From assembly GCA_035291605.1 (NCBI GenBank), contig DATDRS010000487.1, positions 1-11,222 of the forward strand: DNA of 11,222 bases. Direction: 5' to 3'. Within the stretch, counting starts at the first letter, position 1. The number at the start of each line of letters is the position of its first letter. This document shows, piece after piece, positions 1 to 5,573 of this stretch. The position numbers and the translations under genes are program-made. The stretch is from DATDRS01 sp035291605 (lineage in GTDB: Bacteria > Chloroflexota > Anaerolineae > Anaerolineales > UBA6663). The notes below the pieces were generated by a model. That model was given only the letters and a program-made list of their open reading frames with translations, was not told the DNA's origin and ran no database searches.

Positions 1-125
1 CCATCCGACCCCGTATCCACTAAGGCAGAAAGCGGCTCGGTCTTAGGCGGCTCACCTGGGGCGGCCAGGCGAATGCCTAAGACCGGGGCTGCCGGAGTAT
101 ACGCTGTGTCGTAAGGGATGCTCAT
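1..125 (-). CDS. Retropepsin-like (clan AA) aspartyl protease, N-terminal part only
   Basis: The minus strand is open from ATG at 125 to the window edge, giving 41 residues that begin MSIPYDTAYTPAAPVLGIRL. Residues 35-40 read ALVDTG, followed by SDG. DTG after a short hydrophobic strand is the catalytic Asp motif of retropepsin-like proteases, which work as homodimers with one DTG per subunit. The N-terminus (PxAPVLxIRL) resembles small cytosolic bacterial clan AA proteases. The ATG overlaps the TGA stop of the upstream DUF5678 gene as ATGA, so the two are probably translationally coupled and share the promoter near 519-527. The substrate is unknown. The rest of the protein lies outside the window, so fold and length cannot be confirmed. 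Confidence 0.72.
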   Translation of the reverse strand, partial: MSIPYDTAYTPAAPVLGIRLAAPGEPPKTEPLSALVDTGSD

Positions 126-481
126 GCGCGTGACAGGCGGGTACTCACAATGCGCAATTCACGCCGCCCTTCCGCCGGAGTCAACAGAACTGCCGTTTTG
201 CCGTACTTGGCCCGGATGCGTTTGCGGAGGCTTTCTTCATCGTGATCGTGATCCACCACCTGCCGATCGTGGATCGCCACAAATTCCCCGGCATAGCGCG
301 CGCGTGTCTCGGAGGGAGCGGCACGCCACCACTGCGCCTCAGCATTGATCTTGGCCCGCTGGGCCTGAAAGCGATAGTGGCGCACGGCGGCCTCAATCAG
401 TTCCTCGACGGCGAGGCCCTGCGTCTCGGCTTCCCGCCGGATTTGCGAAGCCAGCGGCTCGCCCAACACGATTTCACTCAT
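122..481 (-). CDS. Small antitoxin-like protein: RHH-like N-terminus plus DUF5678-like C-terminus
   Basis: This is a 119-residue soluble protein. Residues about 8-40 (LASQIRREAETQGLAVEELI and onward) look like the two helices of a ribbon-helix-helix DNA-binding antitoxin. Residues about 63-110 (YAGEFVAIHDRQVVDHDHDE, then ESLRKRI and AVLL) match the pattern of DUF5678: 'G-x-(F/Y)-VA-I-x-(D/G)-x-(V/E)-V' followed by a short helix and strand. The function of DUF5678 is not established. The start ATG at 481 has a GGGAGAG Shine-Dalgarno at 488-494 with 6 nt spacing and an extended -10 further upstream. Its stop overlaps the start of the aspartyl protease gene (ATGA), so the two form a bicistronic unit laid out like a toxin-antitoxin operon. 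That role is inference only. Confidence 0.75.
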   Translation of the reverse strand: MSEIVLGEPLASQIRREAETQGLAVEELIEAAVRHYRFQAQRAKINAEAQWWRAAPSETRARYAGEFVAIHDRQVVDHDHDEESLRKRIRAKYGKTAVLLTPAEGRRELRIVSTRLSRA

Positions 482-518
482 CTGCTGCTCTCCCGTAGAT
501 CCGTGAAGTCCCGGTTGA

Positions 519-527
519 ATTCTAGCA
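519..527 (-). promoter_or_regulatory. Extended -10 promoter of the DUF5678/protease operon
   Basis: On the minus strand the sequence reads TGCTAGAAT, an extended -10 (TGn) plus a one-mismatch TATAAT. Transcription would start near 512, giving a leader of about 30 nt before the ATG at 481. No good -35 is visible, which fits an extended -10 promoter. Confidence 0.5.
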
Positions 528-541
528 CATCTGGTGGGTCA

Positions 542-599
542 CGGCCCTCAGGATGGCTGGGTGTCTGGTCGAGACAGGACTGTTGAAACATGAGGGCCG
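542..599. repeat. Inverted repeat between regulator remnant and DUF5678 operon
   Basis: CGGCCCTCA at 542-550 pairs perfectly with TGAGGGCCG at 591-599 across 40 nt, which themselves contain GTCT/AGAC pairing. No T-run follows, so a terminator role is only possible. Apart from this, the promoter and the remnant, the gene-poor stretch 482-913 shows nothing I can identify. Confidence 0.35.
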
Positions 600-646
600 A
601 AAGCGATGGGGAGGGAAGCGAAGGTCGAGACGGGCGCGCCAAAAAA

Positions 647-774
647 TCACTTCACGAATCTATACCCTCGCCCCGGCACGGTGTGAATATGTCGCGGGTT
701 CGCCGGGTCAGGCTCAATCTTCTCGCGCAGGCGGCGCACGAGCTGCGCCAGGCTGTCGTCGCGCACGCCGCGCT
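647..774 (-). pseudogene. Remnant of a winged-helix (Trans_reg_C) regulator C-terminus
   Basis: On the minus strand, codons upstream of the TGA at 647-649 encode GVRDDSLAQLVRRLREKIEP, then DPANPRHIHTVPGRGYRFVK. This is the recognition helix and terminal hairpin of an OmpR-type winged helix, and it ends in the canonical GRGYRF. The same frame has no start codon with family similarity upstream: past about 774 the resemblance stops, and the frame soon meets a stop (TAA near 890). The full-length gene at 1646-2755 has the same motif, and 717-774 is identical base for base to 1725-1782 (58 bp). It is therefore a 5'-truncated paralogue or partial duplication. The 3' portions have diverged (TVPGRGYRFVK against TVAGRGYKMTWKPS), which argues against a simple recent copy. 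Confidence 0.8.
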
Positions 775-913
775 TCGCGCCGCCGAGTGCCATCCCGATA
801 TGCAGCTGTCCCTCGCCACCCTGACCATCACGACTTCGTGAAACAGGGCATGCAGCACGCGAGGCGCGGTGAACCGCAGATTATCTGTTCGCTGAGGATC
901 CGGAATACCGGGG

Positions 914-1318
914 TTACCAAATAACGCTGATTTGGCTCAATCTGGCGAGGCTCAGGTCACGGCTGATGAGAGGAACACCCAGGCTGAGAGCCGTGGCTGC
1001 GATCAGGCGGTCAGGCAGTTCGGGCACAGCCTCCCGGCTGATGCGAGGGAGCGCCTCCACCACTTGCATGTCCAGCGGCGCGATCTGATAATTATCAGCG
1101 CCAGCGCTCAGTGGGGCCAAAGCCCGCTGAACGGCATCGGTGGGGATGCGTTTCTTTTCGGCCAGGTAAATGATTTCGACCAGCACAATGGTCGGGACGA
1201 GGATGGTCTCGTCGCCGGCGTCTGCGCGTGCAAACAGCCTCTGCGCCATCGGCGAGAGTTTGGGGTCGCTGTATAGATGCCAGATGAGAGCGTGCGTATC
1301 GGCGACGTAACGGCTCAT
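914..1318 (-). CDS. vapC: VapC-type PIN-domain ribonuclease toxin
   Basis: This 134-residue protein has the full PIN-domain layout. It contains VADTHALIW with D7, VPTIVLVEI with E48, LPDRLIAATAL with D103, and PLISRDLSL with D121. These four acids form the Mg-binding site of PIN nucleases, so the protein should be catalytically competent. VapC toxins cut tRNA or rRNA and block translation. The gene begins 6 nt after the stop of the antitoxin gene and has no clear Shine-Dalgarno of its own, consistent with translational coupling to the antitoxin. Length and order (antitoxin first) are standard for the family. The family call is secure; the RNA target cannot be read from sequence. Confidence 0.9.
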   Translation of the reverse strand: MSRYVADTHALIWHLYSDPKLSPMAQRLFARADAGDETILVPTIVLVEIIYLAEKKRIPTDAVQRALAPLSAGADNYQIAPLDMQVVEALPRISREAVPELPDRLIAATALSLGVPLISRDLSLARLSQISVIW

Positions 1319-1324
1319 GAGGCG

Positions 1325-1564
1325 CTAAGCCCGAGCGAAGCGGCCCCACATCTCGCGACGGGCCTCGGCGATGTCGGCCTCGGTGATGGGGGGGAGCCCC
1401 TTCCATAGGCCGCCCAATTGCGCCAGCCGGCGCGGTGGCGCGGCCTGGTCCATGACCCTGGACAACAGGAACTCGGCAAAGAGTTGTACCTCGGCCAGGC
1501 TGTCGGAGGGCAGGCTCTCCAGCACGCGTAAAATATCCTCTTTGGTCACGAGTCGGTTTGCCAT
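1325..1564 (-). CDS. vapB: VapB-like (DUF2281-type) antitoxin
   Basis: This 79-residue protein starts MANRLVTKEDILRVLESLPS, then DSLAEVQLFAEFLLSR. It is a helical N-terminus of the kind seen in small antitoxins paired with PIN toxins (DUF2281 or PHD/VapB-like). The tail (LGGLWKGLPPITEADIAEAR, then REMWGRFA) carries the 'G-x-W-x-(G/D)' and acidic helix that usually wrap the toxin. The start ATG at 1564 follows AAAGAGG (1570-1576) at 5 nt spacing. It precedes vapC with 6 nt between the genes. The role as antitoxin rests on position plus this layout; the exact family is less certain. Confidence 0.8.
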   Translation of the reverse strand: MANRLVTKEDILRVLESLPSDSLAEVQLFAEFLLSRVMDQAAPPRRLAQLGGLWKGLPPITEADIAEARREMWGRFARA

Positions 1565-1593
1565 GAACGCCTCTTTTGCTGTTGGACTATCGG

Positions 1594-1602
1594 GTATTAT
1601 AC
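1594..1602 (-). promoter_or_regulatory. vapBC promoter -10 with overlapping palindrome
   Basis: A perfect TATAAT lies on the minus strand at 1601-1596, about 32 nt upstream of the vapB start. It sits inside the palindrome GTAT-T-ATAC (1594-1602). VapB-VapC complexes normally repress their own operon at short palindromes over the promoter, so this could be the operator. No recognisable -35 is present. Confidence 0.5.
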
Positions 1603-1645
1603 GCCAGACTGGCTCAGGTGAGTGTAGATGGAACCGCGCCGTATT

Positions 1646-2755
1646 TTATGAAGGCTTCCAGGTCATCTTATATCCCCTCCCCGCCACCGTCAGCACGTTG
1701 CGCGGATTAGCAGGATCGGGTTCGATCTTCTCGCGCAGGCGGCGCACGAGCTGCGCCAGGCTGTCGTCGCGCACGCCGCGCTCGAAGACCTTGTCCTCCG
1801 GCCAGGCGGCGCGAATCAGGTCATCCTTCTCGCACACCTTCCCCGCATGCGCCGCCAGGTAGTCGAACAAAAGAAGTTCCTTCGCCGTCAGTTGCGAAGT
1901 GTCGAAAGTCGGGGCGCGTTGGGCCGTGAGCAGGGGGTGGCCCTCCAGCCCGGAACGGCGCAAATCGTCTTCGCCCGGGTGGCCCGCCCAGAACTCCTCG
2001 ACCCGCGCGCGGACAGCCCGGTGCTCAAGCAGGGTCTTGACTTCGAGCGCGGCCCCATCAGCATAGGCCTCGCACACAGCGCGCAAGAGAGAGGCGTAGC
2101 CTCTTGAGAGGGCGACGATTGTCTGCGTGACCGCCTCGTCCCACTTCACCCCGCGCCGTTCCGCATAGCGCGCCACGTTCCAGCGCGCGTCGCTCTCGCT
2201 CAACGGCCCAAGCCAGAGCGTATGCGCGTAGAACAACTCGGCCAGTTCGTTGTGTGGGTCGAGCGGGCGGCGGGCGGCGATGAGGAACGTCAGCCGATAC
2301 TTGTGCGCGTCGCGCAGCGCGCGCAGGTTGCCGAAGATGGCGGGATGCGCCAGCGCGTCGAAGCGGTCGAACAGAAGGCACAGCCCTTGCTTCTCAGCCA
2401 ACTGTTTCTCGATGGCCGCGTCGAGCGCTGCAAACTCCCCTTCCCCTGCTTCGGGGGAACCCCTTTCGCTTTGCTCCAGGGGGGCTTCGCGCGGGGTAGG
2501 GGGATGGGGGTCCACCGCCGACCGCGCGAGCCGAAAAAACGCCTCGGGCGAAGTATCCGGCAGGCGATTGCAGTCCACGAGCGCGAAGGCTAGTCTCACG
2601 GGGGCCTGCGTGTGAGCCAAGTATCCCAGCAGATTGCTCTTCCCCGCGCCGCTCAGGCCCACGACCGACGCACATTCGCCCGCTTTCACGGCGGTGAGAA
2701 TCGCCTGCACTTCTTGGGCGCGATAGTCAGGAGGATAAGCGTCCCAGATAGACAT
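1646..2755 (-). CDS. STAND/AAA-like ATPase with C-terminal winged-helix DNA-binding domain
   Basis: This is a 369-residue cytoplasmic protein. Walker A is GLSGAGKS (33-40), Walker B is LCLLFD (125-130), and FLIAARR beyond it looks like a sensor-1 strand and Arg. The C-terminal ~100 residues (LTAKELLLFDYLAAHAGKVC through GVRDDSLAQLVRRLREKIEP to TVAGRGYKMTW) form an OmpR/SARP-type winged helix. This is the reverse order of SARP-STAND proteins, where the winged helix comes first. Residues 83-106 (PHPPTPREAPLEQSERGSPE and onward) look like a translated genomic repeat rather than domain sequence. The protein is likely an NTP-switched transcription regulator; its target is unknown. It is divergent from the GMC oxidoreductase gene, sharing an AT-rich promoter. 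The start is uncertain: ATG at 2755 is used, but ATG at 2782 is in frame and neither has a clear Shine-Dalgarno. Confidence 0.82.
   Translation of the reverse strand: MSIWDAYPPDYRAQEVQAILTAVKAGECASVVGLSGAGKSNLLGYLAHTQAPVRLAFALVDCNRLPDTSPEAFFRLARSAVDPHPPTPREAPLEQSERGSPEAGEGEFAALDAAIEKQLAEKQGLCLLFDRFDALAHPAIFGNLRALRDAHKYRLTFLIAARRPLDPHNELAELFYAHTLWLGPLSESDARWNVARYAERRGVKWDEAVTQTIVALSRGYASLLRAVCEAYADGAALEVKTLLEHRAVRARVEEFWAGHPGEDDLRRSGLEGHPLLTAQRAPTFDTSQLTAKELLLFDYLAAHAGKVCEKDDLIRAAWPEDKVFERGVRDDSLAQLVRRLREKIEPDPANPRNVLTVAGRGYKMTWKPS
2438..2509. repeat. G/C-rich low-complexity repeat lying in frame inside the ATPase gene
   Basis: This stretch has runs such as CCCCTGCTTCGGGGG, GAACCCCTTTCGC and CAGGGGGGCTTCG, and reads CCCCATCCCCCTACCCC on the coding strand. 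It resembles the C-rich repeats ('CCCCCTCTCCC..GGAGAGGGG' style) found between genes in many Chloroflexota and other genomes. Here it is translated as a Pro/Glu/Gly-rich loop between Walker A and Walker B. The family assignment is from memory of this style, not a search. Confidence 0.55.
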
Positions 2756-2822
2756 GTAAGTTGACGACCGGTGAGTGACCATGAGCCATCACGCAATCGC
2801 ACAATCACCCGATCAGCAATCT

Positions 2823-2828
2823 ACTATA
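2823..2828 (-). promoter_or_regulatory. -10 box for the winged-helix ATPase gene
   Basis: The minus strand reads TATAGT here, overlapping the plus-strand TATAAT at 2827-2832. Transcription would start near 2816, giving a leader of 34 nt (start 2782) or 61 nt (start 2755). The assignment is by motif only. Confidence 0.35.
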
Positions 2829-2832
2829 TAAT
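2827..2832 (+). promoter_or_regulatory. -10 box of the GMC oxidoreductase gene, probably giving a leaderless mRNA
   Basis: A perfect TATAAT ends 7 nt before the ATG at 2840. A start point 7 nt after the -10 falls on or next to the A of ATG, and no Shine-Dalgarno lies between, so the transcript is probably leaderless. This spacing is what decided the start codon; the in-frame GTG at 2771 lies upstream of the promoter. Confidence 0.6.
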
Positions 2833-2839
2833 CCCCTCC

Positions 2840-4171
2840 ATGCCAACCCTCATCAAGCGAGAGGCCGATGTCGTCGTCGTCGGCTCCGGCCCAGGCGGGG
2901 CGACGGTGGCGCGGCAACTTGCGCGCGCAGGCAAGAAAGTGATCCTGCTGGAGCGCGGCAAAGATTACCGCCGCTGGGCGCTCTACGGCACTTACCCTGG
3001 CGCGATGACGTATGCCGACCACCTTGGCCTGCTGTTCACTAAAGAGGGCCTGAGCATCATCCGCCCGCTCATGGCCGGGGGCGCGACGAGCATGTACTGC
3101 GGCTGCGCCGCCCGCCCGCCCGCGTGGCTCAAAGAGAAGTATGGCATTGACCTGGACCGGCAGGTAGACGAGACGATGGCCGAGCTCAAAATCGCGCCGC
3201 TCCCGCCCGAGCTGCGCGGCGCGGCTTCCACGCGCCTGGCCGAGGCTGCGAACGCGCTGGGCTACGAGTGGACGCCCCTGCTCAAGTTTGTGAATCCTAT
3301 CCGCGTCCGCGAAGGCGGCTTTGACTGCGGCGCGAAGTGCATGTTGGGCTGCCGCTGCGGCGCAAAGTGGAACGCCGCCGAATGGGTAGATGAGGCCGTC
3401 GCCACCGGTTGTTGTGAGTTCCTCACCGAAGCCCGCGTGGACGAGGTGATGGTCGAGAACCGAAGGGCCGTCGGGGTGCGCGGGCGTTGGAAGGGGCAGA
3501 GGATCGAAATTGGGGCGAAGGTCGTGGCGCTCGCCGCCGGGGGCATCGGGTCGCCGCTCATCCTCAAGCGCGTCGGGCTGGCCCGCGCCGGGCAGGGCAT
3601 CGGCATGGACACAACCGTGATGGTCTATGGCGCGTCCAAGTTCCCCGGCAACGGCTACGAGCCGCCGATGACCTACGAGTGGGCCAACGACGAAGTGGGA
3701 TATCTGCTCAGCACGCTGGTTGACCCGTGGCTCAATTACCTGATTATGACGGCGCTGAAAGGCCCGCGCTACGTATCCCTGTGGCCGCGCTGGGGCCGCA
3801 CCCTCGGGGTGATGATCAAGCTCAAGGACGACCTTTCCGGCGCGGTCGAGTCCGAGCGGGACATCAGCAAGCCCTTCACCCCCCAGGACCAGAAGAAACT
3901 CGACCACGCCGCCGCGCTCGCGAAAAAGATTCTGGTCAAAGCCGGGGCCGACCCGGATACGCTCTTCATCACTCCCATGCGCGGCACGCACCCCTGCGCC
4001 ACCGTCCGCATCGGCGACCTGCTCGACCGGGACCTGCAAACCGAAATCGAGAACCTCTACGTCTGCGACGCCAGCGCCTTCCCCGAACCCCTCGCCCGCC
4101 CGACGGTACTGACGATTATTGGGTTGGGGAAGAGATTGAGTGAACTTCTATTGCGTGGAATGCAGGAGTGA
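2840..4171 (+). CDS. GMC-type FAD-dependent oxidoreductase (short, Cys-rich form)
   Basis: This 443-residue protein has an N-terminal Rossmann FAD site, DVVVVGSGPGGATVA (GSGPGG at 15-20), with the ribose-binding Glu in VILLERG (E38). The C-terminal GMC signature is THPCATVRIGD (H384) followed by ENLYVCDASAFPE and LTIIGLGKRL. It should oxidise an alcohol or related group with FAD as acceptor; the substrate is unknown. It is shorter than typical GMC enzymes (500-600 residues). The usual C-terminal Asn/His partner region reads ARPTVLTI rather than NPTLTI. Cysteines cluster at C87, C89, C163, C167, C171 and C173 (CGAKCMLGCRCGAK). Related GMC subfamilies have a 'C-x2-C-x3-C-x2-GAK' element here, so this is a variant. 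The gene is divergent from the ATPase-regulator and convergent with the PLP enzyme. ATG 2840 is preferred because the -10 lies just before it. Confidence 0.85.
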   Translation: MPTLIKREADVVVVGSGPGGATVARQLARAGKKVILLERGKDYRRWALYGTYPGAMTYADHLGLLFTKEGLSIIRPLMAGGATSMYCGCAARPPAWLKEKYGIDLDRQVDETMAELKIAPLPPELRGAASTRLAEAANALGYEWTPLLKFVNPIRVREGGFDCGAKCMLGCRCGAKWNAAEWVDEAVATGCCEFLTEARVDEVMVENRRAVGVRGRWKGQRIEIGAKVVALAAGGIGSPLILKRVGLARAGQGIGMDTTVMVYGASKFPGNGYEPPMTYEWANDEVGYLLSTLVDPWLNYLIMTALKGPRYVSLWPRWGRTLGVMIKLKDDLSGAVESERDISKPFTPQDQKKLDHAAALAKKILVKAGADPDTLFITPMRGTHPCATVRIGDLLDRDLQTEIENLYVCDASAFPEPLARPTVLTIIGLGKRLSELLLRGMQE

Positions 4172-4193
4172 GGCGTGGAACGTGAGGAGTGAG
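4153..4193. repeat. Tandem repeat of about 20 bp across the GMC gene stop codon
   Basis: Two adjacent copies, 4153-4172 and 4173-4193, share GCGTGGAA at the start and GGAGTGAG at the end. The first copy supplies the last codons of the oxidoreductase (RGMQE) and its TGA stop at 4169-4171, so the protein's C-terminus is repeat-derived. Confidence 0.6.
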
Positions 4194-4217
4194 GCGACTG
4201 TGGAAGGGAGTGATTCC

Positions 4218-4251
4218 ACCTCGCCCCACGCTCCACACCCTACGCCCTACG
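4218..4251. repeat. C-rich low-complexity spacer between convergent genes
   Basis: CCCCACGCTCCACACCC followed by TACGCCCTACG is a loose tandem of CC(C/T)(A/T)CGC units. It fills the space between the convergent GMC and PLP-enzyme genes and reaches the stop codon of the latter (4247-4249). Together with the repeat at 4153-4193 it accounts for nearly all of this intergenic region. No terminator with a T-run is visible on either strand. Confidence 0.5.
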
Positions 4252-5311
4252 CGGCCTGCCCCACGCCGCCTGTAACATTCCACAAAGCCGGCATTCCGCC
4301 CGTATGCAAAAACACCACGTGCTCCCCGGAGCCCCATCGTCCCTGCCTCGCCAGGTCAATCAAACCTGACATCGCCTTCGAGGTGTAAACCGGGTCGAGC
4401 ACCACGCCCTCCTGCCGCGCCGTGAGCCGAATCGCCTCCCACGCTTCAGGAGTCGGGCGGGCGTAAGCCCGGCCCACGTAAGTCCGCTCGACGATGGGCA
4501 CGTCTTCGGCGGGGAATTCGCGCGGCTCGCCGAGCCGTCGGCAAATCTCCTCTGCGAGGGCCGCGATCGAAGGTGGGAACGCGCGCCACAGTTTTCCAAC
4601 GTCAATCCCCAGCAGGGCATGCGGGCTGTTCAATAACCTGAACCCGGCGAGCAACCCGGCCAGCGTCCCGCCCGTCCCTACGGCAGTCAGGATCGTCGCG
4701 CGCTCAATCCCCCGATCGCGCAACTGTTCTTCGATCTCCAACGCCGCAAGCACGTAGCCCAGGCAGCCAACCGCCGTGTGCCCGCCCGCCGGGATGAAAT
4801 ACACGCGCTTGCCCCAGCACGCCGGCGTGAGCCGCACGACCCACTGCACCAGCCGTGTAGTCTGCTCGATAGTCATCGTCGGCTCGTCGCTTTGCCCGAA
4901 GGGGATGAAGTGCAGCCGCGCGCCCACGAGCCTGAGCAGCAAGAGGTTGCCTTCCAGTCTGGCCGGGCGGGGGGCGAAGTAGAAGCAGTGCGGCTCCAGG
5001 CCGAGCGACCGCGCGGCTGCGCCCATCTGCCGCGCGAAGTTCGATTGCAGCCCGCCGAACGTCGCGGCGATCTGCGCCCGCCTGTCAAGCGCCTCCCCGA
5101 ACAGGAACTCCAGCTTGCGTGTTTTGTTCCCGCCCATCGCCGGGCCGACGAAGTCATCGCGCTTGGCCCACAACGTCGGCCCGCCCCCTGAAGGGGATCT
5201 GCGACCCAGCGTCTGCGTCAGGCGCGGCATCAGCTCCATTGGCGTGGGAAACTGCCCCAACCTCACGCGGGGAAAAGAATTAATGCGAGCAACAAGCGCC
5301 GTTTTATCCAT
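4247..5311 (-). CDS. PLP-dependent D-cysteine desulfhydrase / ACC deaminase family enzyme
   Basis: This 354-residue cytosolic enzyme of fold-type II PLP proteins has GGNKTRKLEF with the Schiff-base lysine K63. LQSNFARQMGAAA contains S90, which corresponds to the catalytic or PLP-side Ser of this family, but F92 replaces the His or Gln usual after SN. PAGGHTAVGCLGY (174-186) and the phosphate-binding loop AVGTGGT (210-216) are family features, as is the C-terminal VVFLHTGGMPAL. Members release pyruvate or 2-oxobutyrate plus ammonia, with H2S from D-cysteine or from ACC. Its layout is closer to DcyD than to ACC deaminase, but the substrate is not certain. ATG 5311 is preferred, with GGAGAG directly upstream, over the in-frame TTG at 5344. 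The length is near the family norm (about 330) plus a short N-terminal loop insertion (38-46). Confidence 0.85.
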   Translation of the reverse strand: MDKTALVARINSFPRVRLGQFPTPMELMPRLTQTLGRRSPSGGGPTLWAKRDDFVGPAMGGNKTRKLEFLFGEALDRRAQIAATFGGLQSNFARQMGAAARSLGLEPHCFYFAPRPARLEGNLLLLRLVGARLHFIPFGQSDEPTMTIEQTTRLVQWVVRLTPACWGKRVYFIPAGGHTAVGCLGYVLAALEIEEQLRDRGIERATILTAVGTGGTLAGLLAGFRLLNSPHALLGIDVGKLWRAFPPSIAALAEEICRRLGEPREFPAEDVPIVERTYVGRAYARPTPEAWEAIRLTARQEGVVLDPVYTSKAMSGLIDLARQGRWGSGEHVVFLHTGGMPALWNVTGGVGQAA

Positions 5312-5372
5312 CTCTCCATAGCCATCACTGCCACTGCGGCCCAATCATCACGTAGGATCACGCCTCACGCCA

Positions 5373-5381
5373 ACTATATCA
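5373..5381 (-). promoter_or_regulatory. Extended -10 promoter of the PLP-enzyme gene
   Basis: The minus strand reads TGATATAGT, an extended -10 (TGn) with TATAGT. The predicted start near 5366 gives a leader of about 55 nt to the ATG at 5311, with room for the GGAGAG ribosome site. Confidence 0.45.
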
Positions 5382-5408
5382 CCTCCACCCTCTCGCAGAA
5401 AACTGTCA

Positions 5409-5414
5409 TATACT
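5409..5414 (+). promoter_or_regulatory. -10 box of the small membrane protein / kinase operon, probably leaderless
   Basis: TATACT ends 6 nt before the ATG at 5421, with overlapping alternatives TACTAT (5411-5416) and TATATT (5414-5419). There is no Shine-Dalgarno between box and ATG. The octamer TACTATAT here (5411-5418) is the same as that upstream of the GMC gene (2822-2829), again abutting a start codon. Confidence 0.5.
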
Positions 5415-5420
5415 ATATTC

Positions 5421-5573
5421 ATGTCCCGCCGCCTGCGCGTCACCCTCGCCATCGTCGGGCTGGCGCTCGTCGTCCTCTCGCTCGCGCTCCTGGCCTACGC
5501 CCTCTGGCCGCTGGCGAGCAGCGTCGAGCAGCATCCCCTCAGCCCGACTCTCTTCGTCCCGCCTGGGCTATGA
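5421..5573 (+). CDS. Small single-span membrane protein, coupled to the downstream kinase
   Basis: This 50-residue protein starts MSRRLRVTLAIVGLALVVLS. It has a basic N-terminus (RR, R), one hydrophobic span at about residues 8-30, then a short outer tail SSVEQHPLSPTLFVPPGL. The Arg-rich start predicts N-in topology. Its TGA overlaps the ATG of the kinase gene as ATGA, and the kinase gene has no clear Shine-Dalgarno, so translation of the two is probably linked. The ATG is decided by the -10 box lying immediately upstream. No enzyme motif is present. It could be a partner or regulator of the kinase. I do not recognise a named family. Confidence 0.7.
   Translation: MSRRLRVTLAIVGLALVVLSLALLAYALWPLASSVEQHPLSPTLFVPPGL

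Noticed and set aside
652..858. Minus-strand frame of 68 codons over the regulator remnant
   Set aside because: It reads the winged-helix remnant in the wrong frame and has no family pattern; the remnant frame itself matches the intact regulator.
2771..2839. Earlier GTG start for the GMC oxidoreductase
   Set aside because: It would place the start upstream of the TATAAT box, and the extra residues (ending IYYIIPS) translate the promoter itself.
2813..4039. Open frame of 408 codons opposite the GMC gene
   Set aside because: It is an antisense shadow; the plus frame has the FAD motif and GMC signature.
5312..5344. TTG start extending the PLP enzyme
   Set aside because: The extra Gly/Ser-rich residues are not typical of the family, and ATG 5311 has GGAGAG directly before it.
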